Positions 47,140 through 59,290 of a stretch of DNA of 64,000 bases are shown here, piece by piece. Position numbers and translations under genes: made by a program. The first letter of the stretch is position 1. Each line of letters starts with the position of its first letter. Location: the NCBI GenBank assembly GCA_030549495.1, contig JAUIRK010000822.1:62001-126000 (forward strand). Direction: 5' to 3'. The notes beneath the pieces are model-generated. The model did no database searches, was not told the DNA's origin, and saw only the letters and a program-made list of their open reading frames with translations. This stretch comes from Nectonema munidae. Taxonomy: Eukaryota > Nematomorpha > Nectonematoida > Nectonematidae.

Positions 47140-47272
47140 CTGGCTGATATTCTGATCAGAGATTAATTGTCGTTTGGACATCATTAGCAAGGCCTTGTCC
47201 TTGACATTGCTAGGCAGAAGTTGTAGGAGACTTTCAAAGTAAACAAAGTGATTGATGACAACGTTCAAACAC
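47140..47272 (-). CDS. AMN1: AMN1 homolog, N-terminal exon
   Basis: Acceptor TTTTTTATTCTTCAAG (AG at 47273-47274) and donor GCCAG/GTATAT (GT at 47138-47139). It is 133 bases: one base plus 44 codons, ending in phase 0. It encodes CLNVVINHFVYFESLLQLLP, then SNVKDKALLMMSKRQLISDQ NISQ. This parallels the N-terminal region of vertebrate AMN1, where LP.N+KD+L...MS..G.ITD.NIS precedes the first LRR. The first base must complete a codon ending in G, so the upstream exon should end in two bases. A 450-base intron separates it from the next exon. Confidence 0.82.
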
Positions 47273-47301
47273 CTTGAAGAATAAAAAATGGAAGCAAATA
47301 G

Positions 47302-47328
47302 CATCATCATCATCATCATCATCATCAT
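47302..47328 (+). repeat. (ATC)n microsatellite
   Basis: About nine uninterrupted ATC units in the AMN1 first intron, 30 bases upstream (minus strand) of an acceptor. Confidence 0.9.
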
Positions 47329-47821
47329 TACATGTTGATGATATAAAGGTTTATTATATGTTAGAAAATATGATTATCAATCATCTTCATCATACAAAAC
47401 GCTTATTACAAAGGCGCTAAGCAAATAACGAATGTGGTGGTGATGCCTGAAGTCAGGAAACGCAAGAAAAGATCGTAAAATTTGGGAGATACAAAATTAC
47501 AGGCAGAAACACTTGAAATAGTGGCTGTATGAAAAATTATAAAAAATTTTTTTTCTAAAATAACAATATTTATGCTTACTAATAATGCCTTATAGAATTA
47601 AAAAAAAGATTTTTCATTTAAAAATGATGTATCTCAATCAAAAATGTGAGACTTTTCATGTCACAATTTAACTGCTTTGAATATCAGTAAAACATAGCGC
47701 AACTGCCAAGCATACCAGTTTCTCATTAGTACAACGAAATAAATTTGTAATTCTAACAGATGGAAATTTAGTTATACATCAAAACAAGGGTTTGAAATTA
47801 AATAAGATGAATGGACAACGA

Positions 47822-48482
<661 letters not shown>

Positions 48483-48484
48483 GG

Positions 48485-49860
48485 CATAAACTTAGTAAGC
48501 AAAAGCATTGTTTCCGTTTTGCTCTTGTGATATTAAATTCGTTCGTGCAGAACATCAATATCCGAGTTTGACATAAAAAAACACTGCAAAGTTTCGATGA
48601 CTTTTTTGTAACTTGTACGTATGTAATTATTGTCAATTTTTCTTTTCTGTCTATTTTCACAGAGTCAGCAGTTTCTTAGTTGTTCATTTCCATACCACGC
48701 ATGGCATCAAGATTTAACATCCGCTTACTCTCAAATGGTTGGACTAGTCTCATGCAAACAACGCACAATTCGGATAGCGCTTCTGACTATGCTAGACTTG
48801 AGAGAGACATCATCAACCTCAGGATTTGGTAGCGTGAAGTGCTTAAAATTTGGGTGACAATCATCATCACAATTTTAAATCGTTGTGAGAGAAACATATA
48901 GAAGAAATTTTGTTAGAGATAGAGAAGAGCATTATTAAAATTGATTCAGATTGCCCAATCAATATAATTTGGAGTTGTGAAAAATGTGCAATTAAAATAT
49001 AGCATTCCAAATATGAAGTAATGTTAGGAAATAAAAGGATGCAAGTTTAGTGTCGAATCTATCTCATTTTAAACTCTCAAATGAACAGACAAACATATTG
49101 ATCTCCTACGAAAATCTAAGAGATATTTCTTTGATAAAACTAGTTTTGGATAGATCGCAGATCTTCAATAACATTCCAGATATATACACAGGTTTAATTG
49201 TGAGTATTTCATCCATTAGTAGTATGAAATATCGCAGAAGATATTTTAAATATTCTTTCGCAATGCCACAAAAATACATATTTTTTTTAACTATCACTAA
49301 CATAAAACATGGGGCATTCTCAATATTATATCTCTTCATTCTACAAGAACAAAGTTGTGTTTCTTTTGAGTGATTCTTGGATATTCTCACTCAACCACTA
49401 TTTTCGAGCAATTGATTTCAAGAAAGTTGTTAAGACATTTTTTGATTACAAATATTTTTTCGAAATAGAAACACTTATTCAGTAATGTATATTCATTTTC
49501 AAAAAGCGTTTCAAAAAAAGAGATGTATCGGATATCTGCCTCTACAAAAATTTTTACATCCTCATCGGCGGATTATTTTTAAGTTTCAACATCTGCACCC
49601 GCAATTTGCAAACATTTTTCTTTTTTTCTACATACCGCAAAGTTTTTTTTTCAAGGAATTTTTCAATTTTTACTTTATCCAAACATTTTATGATAACATT
49701 AGGAATAAGCAAATGCATCAAAATATCTATCCTAAATTTTTAAGAAGTATAAAACGTATGGTTGTTTATAATAGCAATTATCATATTCGCATCCGCGGAT
49801 TCAAAAAATTTCACGTCTGAACCATGCTTTCGTTAGTATACGCCGGTTGGGATCAGAAAC
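48485..49860. other. Putative AMN1 first intron, nothing else recognised
   Basis: AT-rich with short frames only. The frames at 49050-49373 and 49485-49820 show no domain. Confidence 0.4.
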
Positions 49861-49862
49861 AC

Positions 49863-49912
49863 CTACCGCATATTAAGTGAGAGCGCATTTTAGCATCCGT
49901 CATCTCCGCCAT
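49863..49912 (-). CDS. AMN1: AMN1 homolog, candidate first coding exon
   Basis: ATG at 49910-49912 sits in CCAAGATGGCGGAG, a favourable start context. It is preceded by GC-richer sequence (to about 49990) that resembles a promoter/5' UTR. The exon would encode MAEMTDAKMRSHLICG plus two bases and use donor GGTAG/GTGTTT, which gives the phase needed by the exon at 47272. A stronger donor four bases earlier (TGCG/GTAGGT) gives the wrong phase unless an extra exon intervenes. The segment also overlaps one copy of a short direct repeat, which weakens it. With this exon the protein would be about 284 residues; vertebrate AMN1 is about 258. Confidence 0.35.
49866..49895 (+). repeat. Short direct repeat, copy 1
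   Basis: GCATATTAAGTGAGAGCGCA followed by TTTTAGC. Repeated with changes at 50370-50393 (GCATATTATCTGAGCGCATT then TTAGC). Confidence 0.55.
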
Positions 49913-50044
49913 CTTGGATCTCGTTTGAGAACGAGAAAGACGTGAATATGCGAGAAACCGCGAGATTCGGTATTTGGGTTGTTTTTGGTATCTATCAACC
50001 GGACTTAGCATACTAAACAGGAAACGAAATTCAATACAGCAAAT

Positions 50045-50050
50045 TTTATT
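50045..50050 (-). promoter_or_regulatory. Poly(A) signal AATAAA (minus strand)
   Basis: About 120 bases after the stop of the exon at 50169-50280. Probably ends that gene's transcript just before the AMN1 candidate promoter. Confidence 0.5.
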
Positions 50051-50168
50051 GGAATAGATCATTCAATAAAATACAATGAAAATACAATGGAAATGGACTT
50101 AATTGCATTCAATTATATACAAATATACAAAAATACTACAGGAAAGCATTTTTTTAGTTATATATTTT

Positions 50169-50280
50169 TCACTTCATGAGAAAATCATCCAGCTTCCTCT
50201 GTAGAGTCTTGGTCGTAGCAAGGACTCGTAGTTTACGAAGAAGGGTAGACTGTTGAAGACTTTCCAGGATCATTCCATTG
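50169..50280 (-). CDS. Terminal exon of an unrecognised gene
   Basis: The exon follows an acceptor-like TTCCCTTTCTGGGATAG (AG at 50281-50282). It encodes one base plus 36 codons and a TGA at 50169-50171. The product reads NGMILESLQQSTLLRKLRVL then ATTKTLQRKLDDFLMK. It has a leucine spacing and charge pattern typical of an amphipathic helix or coiled coil. AATAAA follows at 50045-50050. No upstream exon could be joined within the window with confidence, so the gene is not identified. The position, ending 250 bases before the AMN1 candidate start on the same strand, fits a compact head-to-tail arrangement. Confidence 0.45.
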
Positions 50281-50369
50281 CTATCCCAGAAAGGGAATCA
50301 TGAGCTCGACTCAAAAATCATACAAAATGTCGTCTTTTTTTGGGGTCTAAGATGCCACTGCATATTAAT

Positions 50370-50393
50370 CGATTCGCATATTATCTGAGCGCA
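50370..50393 (+). repeat. Short direct repeat, copy 2
   Basis: Partner of 49866-49895. The two copies bracket about 475 bases containing the terminal exon and its poly(A) signal. Confidence 0.55.
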
Positions 50394-50399
50394 TTTTAG

Positions 50400-52500
50400 C
50401 GGAAGATTGGTGTATACATAATGAACAATTTAGCAAAGAATAATAAAAGAATATTGGTCTTACGTTACCGTTATCTAAGGTTTTAGGAAAATTCACCGAA
50501 AAATTTTAGTATATAATTCACAAAAGTAACATATATCATAGAAATTTGCATTAAGTGCGGTCCGCTAAGCTTTACATATCTTTCCATCTGTGCTGCGGAT
50601 TATAATCATTGCCGATAAATGATCTTAAACGGCATATGAAAATATATTAAGGTTGATATTTAAATCGAAGCGAGGCCTCCTATGCCTCTGCATACATATC
50701 ATTCAAAATAAAAGGACCTAAAATTGGGAAAAGAGAAGTTTTCTCCCCAAATTCTACCTTTGAAAAACGCGTATCATAATATATACTATGTCAAGAGAGA
50801 AGAAACACAATTCCACAACTAGAAAGCAAGCAATGACATTACAAATAAGCTATAACCGGCATTTTAATTTAATAGAGCACATATAGAAATCATTATAATA
50901 CGCATTGCGCAGAAGATACAACTAAGAAAGAAAGAAAGAAAGAAAGAGTGCATTAATCGATTTAGCTTCGTCACACACACAGACAAATCAAATCATAAAA
51001 TGGCGTCGAAGTTGGAATAGAAGTAGTTAAGGGAAGTTATGTTCGTTTGCAAGGCTTACTACTTACATTAGCAGAGAGAGAGAGAGAGACCTTGAAAGTG
51101 AAAAGCGCTGTTGTTGTTGCGCGCATAATTGTAGAGAGGAGAAGTAATAACTATTAATTGTGTTATTATTTTTATTATTCTTGTATAGAAAGTAGGAAAA
51201 GGCAATTTCGTCATTAAGTGTATTTTATCAGTCAATGTATATACTTAATAATGATATAATCTGTGCGAGTGTGCAACACAAGCCATTTTGCGCTTATTGG
51301 CGCGTGCAATATAATAATCGAATGCAGAAAAAGCTAGGAAAATTAGGTATGTCGGTCGACATTGAAATTTTAGGCATGTTAGAGGAAAGCGAAAGTTTTG
51401 AAGAAGAAGAAAAATAGGAAAGGTTCGAGAATCTTCGCATTCATTTCCTTGAAAAGACTTTGTGGATCAAATACTCACAACCAATGAATATCATTTTTAA
51501 ATACAGCCAAGCCTTGTTAATCCGAGCAGAACATTTAAAAACTATTGAGATACTGTTGAAATTAACTGGATTGTGAAAAATAATCATTTTGCTGTAAAAT
51601 TTTGCGGAGTTAATATAATAACGAAATATTACTTATTGTGCCAATATAACTCAAATATTTTACGAAAAATGTTAAATGTTCAATTATTTTCAGTAAAAAA
51701 TGCCTTTCCTTTATTCAAAGGTTAAAGTAGAAGGAAAAATTAAGATAAAAAATATTTGTATACGGATGACGAACGATCCCAAATAAAGTCGCGTTTAACG
51801 AGGGTTGACTGTATTAATTTTGTTCAAGAAAAATCCCACATAACAAATTTATTAAAGATAAGTGATTTAAGTTACCGTTTATGCTGTATGATACTAAAAT
51901 TTTATAAGATTGCGATCCCCCTTCTTGTTAATTTTAAAAATTTACTTCCAGTTCCAAAAAATCAGGCTCAGTATTCATGGAAAACGTATGTAAGTTAATC
52001 AAAGGCAAGTATGCTGTGTGGTGGTGTTGATTTTATATAGTACCGTCATTTACTAATATTTGGATATTTGAATTAAACGTGCAAAGTATTAGACTTTAGA
52101 GAGAATACACCACTTTCTCTATATATGCGTTATGAGCTTGTATTCCAAAAAGATATTGAATTATTTTCACTAACTCAAAAAAGTTATCTATAAAACACAA
52201 TTTAAAAAAAACATACCTATCTTTTATTTTTTTTATCTTTTTTTTGTTAGTATTTTATTTTTCTTCATTCAAAATACAGAAATTGATAAAAAATAATTTT
52301 AAAGCATCTACTATCATATTAAAGCATTTAAAGATAAATACCATACTTTTTTTTCACACAAAATACGGAAAAATGAAAAAAAATAATGACAAAAATATTT
52401 AGTTAATTTTTTTTGCTTAAATGTCAATTGTTCAAACACTTTTATGTCAATTTTTGATGGACCTGCATAACTATCTGAACTAGCTAACTAAATAATGAGT
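50400..52500. other. No gene recognised
   Basis: Contains (GAAA)n near 50927-50947 and (AG)n near 51070-51090. A 60-codon plus-strand frame at 51235-51417 has an acidic end (MLEESESFEEEEK) and no known domain; it may be transposon debris. Further exons of the gene ending at 50169 may lie here but were not identified. Confidence 0.4.
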
Positions 52501-52516
52501 ATATAATTTTGCAGCT

Positions 52517-52673
52517 ATCACAAAGATCCTTATATCATAGGGATACTGGACTTCGATAATTCAAGGTCTTGGGTTCGATCACACATCAAGCCTACTTTAC
52601 TCATGGTTGGATACAAGCGGCGCAATTGTGCCTTCTCAATGAAAACACCCCACGGTGTAGCTTTACATTTACC
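52517..52673 (+). repeat. tRNA-derived SINE, family 2, with target duplications
   Basis: Pol III B box TTGGGTTCGATCACAC near 52570 and a body GCGCAATTGTGCCTTCTCAA then TGAAAACACCCCACGGT. Imperfect 14-16 base flanking repeats (ATATAATTTTGCAGCT at 52501-52516, ATATAATTACAGCT at 52674-52687) mark a retroposition event. Confidence 0.8.
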
Positions 52674-52689
52674 ATATAATTACAGCTCC

Positions 52690-53360
52690 GAACATAGAGA
52701 GGTTCACGCTTTGATCTCGCCTATTGGCAAAGTTCAACACGGGAACTAATTAACTCTTGTATACAACAAAGTTACTGCACATAAAATATACGCTATACTT
52801 TAAATAAATATATGAATTTCAAGGTAATGAAGAAAAAATGTGTCATTTTCGAAGGAAATATGAATGCACAATAAAAAAATTCAACTTCAATCAATATTTC
52901 AAGGTCAATAATGCCTATATTTTGTAAAAATTTGAAATGAACTTTGAATATATCGCAAATTTGCATACATATACGCAGTAACAGTTGCACAAACATCTAT
53001 TCTATACTAATGTGGGAGAATACTGCTGGGCATCGGTCTCAAATTTTTTGACTACTAAACCAGTATTTTAAAGCGAATTCCAACTCCTAACTACTTATTC
53101 ATTATCATAAATGTATCCTGTATGGATGGTGTTTAAAGATTGGGCATAGTCAGCGTGTATCCTTTAGCATGCTATTAAGATTTCGTGTGGATAATGAGAT
53201 CGAGATCGTACTTAATCTCTTTTTCTAGTCATTTGACCGACAGACATTTGGCCAAATTGACATAAGGGAAATTGATATATCACGGGAAATGTACATTCAA
53301 TTTTTGTAGACGTTGCTTTACTTCCAGTAGGTTTGCAAGCTTATACAAATCTATATATTA
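52690..53360. other. No gene recognised
   Basis: GACCGACAGACATTTGGCC at about 53237 resembles one terminus of the MITE at 10024, without a partner. Confidence 0.45.
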
Positions 53361-53366
53361 TATTTT

Positions 53367-53488
53367 TGGTTTTCTTTTATTATTATTAACTTCTATACAA
53401 AAATTATGTGGTGAATAACTTATCCACTCGAACTGCATTGCCAAATGTGTTAGGATATCACAGGACTGATTACAAATCGGCAGCGTAA
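53367..53488 (+). repeat. Tandem unit 1 (about 120 bases)
   Basis: Unit 1 (TTTTCTTTTATTATTATTAA, AACTTCTATAC, CAAATGTGTTAGGATAT, CTGATT..ATCGG) is followed directly by unit 2. Unit 2 starts near 53489 and resumes after the Tc1/mariner element at 54706-54805 with AACTTCTATAC and CAAATGTGTTATGATAT. Confidence 0.7.
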
Positions 53489-53589
53489 TTTTTGTTTTCT
53501 TTTATTACAATGTTTTTCGATCTATTACGTCGTTGTTGCATTTGATTCCGTCGTTGTGCTAGAACTTTAACGCGTTTTCTATTTTAACT

Positions 53590-54200
53590 ATATAAAACCT
53601 AAAAAATTTTATTGCCAACATTTAATAATTTGACGATTACATGACATGTTTAAATAGCACAGCATGTTTTGATAAAAACCCTTACAATCAGATCTTGTAG
53701 TTTGATTGCACGCATCGCCTATGTATTTTTTCAGCTGCTGTTCACTTGTGCAACCATTTCTCACAACAATGTTCTTCCACTTACTGAATCAATTTTCAAT
53801 GGGCTTTAAAAAAAGGCAATAAGGAGGAAAATACAGAACTGGAAACCATCAAAAACAAGAATTTTACAATGATGAATGCGTGCATTATCTAAGACGAGTA
53901 CAGGATTATTAATGCCTTGTTTAACGCAACATCCTTCAGCATATAAAGACAAAGCTGGAAAGAAGGATCATTGACAGCAGTCATGGATTTTATAAAATAT
54001 CATTCTGTTTCTGTTCATGACAGCGACAACAGAAATATTTCTAGCTCGCGACTATGGAACAGATGTTGTAGCACGGACACCAGCTTCAGATCGTCTTCCT
54101 TTTGGTCTTGAACATATATTGAAACCAGCCTTATCTAGAAATGAAAAAGACTCCAACATTATGTTTCGTTCATGTTTGCGATATTCTTGAGAATAATTGA
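53590..54200 (-). pseudogene. Tc1/mariner (DDE_3/IS630-like) transposase, broken and 5'-truncated
   Basis: The minus strand reads, in shifting frames, SFLDKAGFNICSRPKGRSEA (first catalytic region, D.AGFN, near 54100-54160), then SRARNISVVAVMNRNRMIF. VLVLDNARIHH (second Asp) follows near 53870-53900, and then FPPYCLFLKPIEN (third acidic position in the PPYSP..NPIE motif) near 53790-53830. FSKWKNIVVRNGCTSEQQLK and a C-terminal DCKGFYQNMLCYLNMS follow. Stops and frameshifts are scattered through it. The N-terminal helix-turn-helix is absent. The conserved spacing identifies the superfamily securely. Confidence 0.82.
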
Positions 54201-54526
54201 AACTAAGTTGAATCGTAATCACTAACAATCAATAAACAATTTGTATCTACTCACTTGTAAATCTCTTCTTTTTAATAATTCAATAATTTCCCACGGTAAT
54301 TTACTTCTCTTTTTGATGCCGCTACCTGATCTGCATTCCCGATGCCATTCAATGCAAGATCAAAGCATAAGAATACTAGAAAGAAAAGAGCAATGAAAAA
54401 ACGAAGAATTGAAAAAGAACATGATTAAATCAAAAACAACAATATGTTCGAATGCAATAACGACGTAATCAAATGCAACAACGAGGTAAACAAATGCAAC
54501 AACTAGGTAATCAAATCCAACAACTA

Positions 54527-54637
54527 TTATGTGGTATGGCATGTTGGTTGAGATGATTGACTCAGCACGGAAGCCTCTGGTTTGACATAAGCGGTGCCTT
54601 GTCAATGAAAACACACCCACGGTACCTTTACCTTTAA
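54527..54637 (+). repeat. SINE family 2, truncated copy inside the Tc1/mariner end
   Basis: GGTATGGCATGTTGGTTGAG (A-box side) followed by GCGGTGCCTTGTCAATGAAA and ACACACCCACGGTACCTTTA. The B-box part is deleted. It splits the 21-base tandem units of the right inverted end. Confidence 0.75.
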
Positions 54638-54809
54638 CAAGGTAATCAAATGCAACAACGGCGTAATCGAATGCAATAACGACGTAATAGATCAAAAAAA
54701 CACTGTATCCATAACTTCTATACACAAATTATGTGATGAACAATTTTATCTATTAGAAGTTACATGACAAATGTGTTATGATATGACATCCCTGATTTGC
54801 TATCGGGTT

Positions 54810-55930
54810 TTTAAGAAATATATTTTGGAAGAGCAATTGTCCACAATATATTTAATTACTTAAGAACATGTCATACTTGAGTTTATTATTCCTTGTTTTA
54901 TTAATTTATTTTCTTTTTGAAATAAATTTTTTAGTAGAAACCATACCAGCTATTTTATGTATTTTTAGAACTTTTCTACTGAATTTAAAGGAAAAAGCAC
55001 GGATGGCTTTTTGTTGAGTTATGGACTTTAATTTTATACTTCAGCAGTGTCTTTGGACTTTTCTATTACAAGTATATAAGGGATAAGACAATTTAAATTA
55101 TAAATTTTCTTGGTAAAATTTTATAAATTTTTGTCACAATTGAAAAATATACACTCATTTTTCAAAAAAGAGATATACACTGACGGATAATATAAATATC
55201 TGATGAAAAGGTTAATACTAATATATTAGCTTGATTCATTATATCTACATCCATTAAGACATAAATATAGATTTAGTGCTAAAGATGACCCATTAAATTT
55301 GTGTATAAAGTAAACAGAGTTAGAGTGAACAATTTATTAGGCATGAAGTTATAAATTTATTACATGGTTGGCAATCTCCTACACTAAACATTCCTCTCTA
55401 CTCCATTGCCTCTCTACGTATGTTTGATAAAGCGGATCTTCGGCCAAAATTAACTTATATAAAACTTTGTGCCGAATAAATTAACGTTTTGAACAGTTAA
55501 AGATTTAGTCAAAAAGATTTAAGGGGCATTCGATGTTTTAGTGGGACTAGGTGGTCGGTTGAAAGCTTATCGAGTCAAGTCTATAAAAGTATCCCGGCTC
55601 CAATTATTAATTTACCGTTAAAAACAACAATAAATGTACACTAAATCAAACACTATCTTTATTTACAAACTAAAAACGCATTGCTTTTATTTTTTAAAAC
55701 GTTATAATAATAATTATGACAAATTAATTTAAATAAAGTCGACGTCAGGGTCGGTCAATGCAGCAAAAATAGTAGGAGATATTATTTTCTTTCAACTCAA
55801 CAGCCCTTAGTTTAAGCTCTTATATTTTAAAGACATAAAAAAATTACCAAAAACTAAAAATTTAGAGGATGACACGTTTTGAAGCAATATTAAGTTTGTT
55901 AGTTAGTAAGACACCTTGTGCCGGTTTTTT
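54810..55930. other. No gene recognised
   Basis: AT-rich intergenic DNA. Confidence 0.5.
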
Positions 55931-55934
55931 TTAC

Positions 55935-56280
55935 CCTGGTTTTCTTCCTCTGAAGAATTCAAAGGTTTTTACGGTTAGATAGTGCTCTAGCGACCCGATT
56001 CTACGTGGTTAGTAATCAAGCTATCACTAGACAATAAGTTTGTTTCCCAAATTGGGAGCGTTCGCGTTAGGATTGTATCTTTCACTCAGTTGTATTTATA
56101 TATTGTCATATAAATTCTTGTAAAATAATATATATAACAAGGTATAGCTATTCTTTTGTAACAAGGGCCGATATGTGTTTAGTGGGATGGAAAGTCCAGT
56201 TAGACTTGGACTCAGCATTCCGGGCGGGCCACGATATCCGAAAGGATGGGTGCGAACGCCACAAAACAACTTAATTAAAA
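55935..56280 (+). repeat. Dispersed repeat, copy 2 (pair with 35765-36035)
   Basis: Better preserved partner of the repeat at 35765, with an extra GC-rich 3' section (GGGCGGGCCACGATATCCG). SINE-like by size and structure, but not proven. Confidence 0.6.
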
Positions 56281-56284
56281 AATT

Positions 56285-58600
56285 AAGACACCTATTTAGT
56301 TTGAATTATTTATTTATATATTTAGTTAGTTAGTTAGTTATTATATTGATATATAGTCAGAATGAGTTATTATTAGTAAAATAAATAAATAATTGTAAAG
56401 AAAAATTTCAAAAAGCAGAAATTAAATGAATTTAAATTTAGGTGGAAACAGATTACTACTTCCTTTTGCATTTCATGATTGAAATCGTTCACCTCAAATT
56501 CAGCAAGATCCCAAAACTTAAACCGGCCATGAATGGCGCACACAACGCATCTATAAATTTAATTTATATTAAATTATCCAATCAAATCTACTAGAGATTT
56601 TTTATTAATTGTAAATTATATTGATAAGCTAGACTAATTCATAAAAAAATTATTAATATTATAACATAAAAAAATAAAATACTGTAAAACCAAAGAAGCT
56701 TCAAATTTGGAATTAAATTTATTATTATTTTGGCGAAATGAATAAATTGCCATTTTTAAAGGGGAAAGCGAAAAACAAAGATGTTTAAAAAAAAGTTAGA
56801 GCCAAGAGTATTGAAAATTTTTGAATTATTTGAAGTTAAAAATTTTTTATATAAACCTAAAACTATTATTTTTAAAACTTTTAAGGCTTAGCAAAGCAAT
56901 GTTCAAAAATTATTTTTATACTAAAAATATAATAAATTAATTTATTGTAAGCAAACAGAAGCTGTTTTGTCATATTTCTTCTAATAATAGCATATCATAT
57001 AGACAAATTAAAGAGTTTACACAACAAATAAGATAATACTACGATATTAAGCCTGTTCTTTCTAATTGTAAACACCTTAGATACCATATTAAAAAGTAAA
57101 ACACTTAAGAACGCTTTTTTTGTAAAATTGTAATTAAATTTTATAATATCCGGTGATAATTGTTTGCCTTAATAATATATCAAATTTAAAGAATATAATA
57201 CAACTTCTTCACTTTAAATACTTGGATTTCCATAAGTTTTTAAAATTCTAAAGCCTTCGAATTTTATTATATATTATACCTTTATTATATATAGGATTAT
57301 TTGATTTTCATCAAATAATTAAATAATTATTTGTAGGAAACTACAAATTGAACCTTTGGCTAAAAAAATGAATCTTACGCTTTTTCTTTTTCACAGCATA
57401 AATTTTTTGCCTGTAGATGTGTGAAAATTCTGATATATAAATCTAATTGAATCATTATTATCATTTTCAATAATTAATTGGGGACACGCTTGTTTAAATA
57501 AACTTTTATTTTTGCAAAAAAAAGTTGTTAGAACTATTTTCAATCTCGGCTATAATACACATACAAATGAAAATTTTATATTAATGAATAGTTTAAAAAT
57601 AGATGATATTTATTCTTTTCAACTATTAAAGTTTGCTTTTAAGGCTTTTTCAGCATTAGTTCCCTTATGCATATCAATCTCATTTACTTTTTCTTGCAAT
57701 TACAACTAACATAATCTAAGAAATCTAGAAAGTTTGGGTAGTTGGCAATGAAGCTAGAATAAATTTGAGTTAGTGCTTATCGGTAGACGTATGAAACAGT
57801 ATTTTTTCTTTCTAATATTGATCAAAAAAGGTGTAGTTGGCCTTTGAAATGTCTAATTCCATGAAAAATTTCTGCCAAAAGATTCTTGTTCCCCAGAACT
57901 ATTTTTATCAGATAATGAGCAGATAAACTGATGGCGTGAACTTGCTTTGGGCCTTCTTGGATAGTTGTTTACATTCTTTTGCCTAAAGAATCCTGAATCT
58001 AATGCCTGGCATTATTTTAATTTGGTATCGGTTTTTGGTGATTTCTTATGAGAGAGTCATTCGCCAATTCATAACAGTCCTGGCTTGGTATAAGTAAAAA
58101 CTTTCTCAACACGTCTTCAAGGGGAACACCTTTCTTGCCATTGTCGGAAACATCGATGCTATTAAAACCGTAATTATTATTATTTTAATTTATTTTATAA
58201 TATTAAAAAAATTTAATATTATAAAATTATTTTCCCAATTTTAATATAAATATTTTTTACTTTTAGATGTTCTTAAACTTGTTTTCATTGCGAAAGTACA
58301 ATTAAACTGCTCTTCTCAAAGATGAACAAAAAAAGCTTGACCCATTATCAAACCCATGACGTTGTGGTATCGAAACACCCAACCTTACTAAAGCCCATAA
58401 CATTTTATAAACAAACAAAACATGAAAAGTTCTATATAAAAATATGAGTATGTAGATAGGTGTAGAATTAAAAAAAAAACTTGCTCTTGTGACAAGGATA
58501 GGAAAAAATGAGTTTGAATGAACAGGAGTTCTATGCTTATTATGATTGACGAATGTATGAATGGTGGACATTTTTAAAGAGTTAAGGGGTATGAGAATTG
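56285..58600. other. No gene recognised
   Basis: AT-rich. (TTAG)n near 56320-56340. Short frames only. Confidence 0.5.
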
Positions 58601-58605
58601 AAGAT

Positions 58606-59282
58606 CGGCGTGTCTTTTTACCCCAATCTACCCCAACCTATGCCAATCTACTATATGTCTTATAGTTATACAACAGAGAAACAGCGAAATTCAACTGATA
58701 AGTGTAAATATATAAATCACAAAAACAAACATAGTGGATCCTTGAAAGTTTTATTATAATAATTAACAAAAATTGAATCTAAAAAAAGACCTAGTAAGAA
58801 AATATTATCGAAATACTACAAATCTAATTACTAATTGAAATGCTGTAATATATTCATATTTTTAAAATTACTCTATATGCTTACTAAATATAGAAATTAA
58901 TCTATCATCAAATATATCTTTAAGCCAGACCTCTGATAGAATATTTGTTTCTATATATATATAGTATTTGTTTCTATTGAGTTTTTGAATATATGTAGAA
59001 ATTTTGAATAAACTGGTATGAAATGGGCCTTTTAACACATTTTCTGTATATTTGAGTGCAGAAATGAAAAAGCAAAACAAAATCTGAATTCTTACAAAAA
59101 TCCTGTAATTTGATAGGTACTCGCATTCCAAAAAGGAGTTCAATAAAATTATTTGATTATGTATACTTATGAAAGTAATTTAAATTTTACTAAAGTGTTT
59201 ATTGCTATAGGTTAGTGTAGATTGGCATAGGTTGGGGTAGATTGGGGTATGTTGGGGTAGATTGGGGTAAAAAGACGCGCCC
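58606..59282. mobile_element. MITE, 677 bp, with 8-bp duplications and minisatellite-like ends
   Basis: The perfect direct repeat TTGAAGAT flanks the element at 58598-58605 and 59283-59290. Inverted ends are CGGCGTGTCTTTTTACCCCA and GGGCGCGTCTTTTTACCCCA. They continue into tandem ATCTACCCCA-type units: about three to four on the left and six on the right. Eight-base duplications fit hAT, P or Merlin. The first bases are not the usual CAG of hAT, so the superfamily is open. Non-coding interior. Confidence 0.9.
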
Positions 59283-59290
59283 TTGAAGAT

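Larger units (their letters stand above)
53508..54705 (-). mobile_element. Tc1/mariner-superfamily element with repetitive inverted ends
   Basis: TA at 53506-53507 and 54706-54707 flanks inverted ends CAATGTTTTTCGATCTATTA and CAGTGTTTTTTTGATCTATT. Both continue CGTCGTT.TTGCATT. Each end holds 21-base tandem units of the type GTCGTTGTTGCATTTGATTA: about two on the left, and about seven on the right including those around the inserted SINE. CAGTG termini and TA target sites are those of Tc1/mariner. It carries a decayed DDE transposase. Confidence 0.88.

Noticed and set aside
54360-54725. 121-codon minus-strand frame with VVAFDYL-like heptapeptide repeats
   Set aside because: It is the 21-base tandem unit of a transposon end interrupted by a SINE. 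The frame stays open because the unit length is a multiple of three.
53388-54790. Direct repeats around the element interpreted as long terminal repeats
   Set aside because: The interior carries a DDE_3 transposase and TA-flanked inverted ends. The direct repeats are better explained as a pre-existing tandem duplication.
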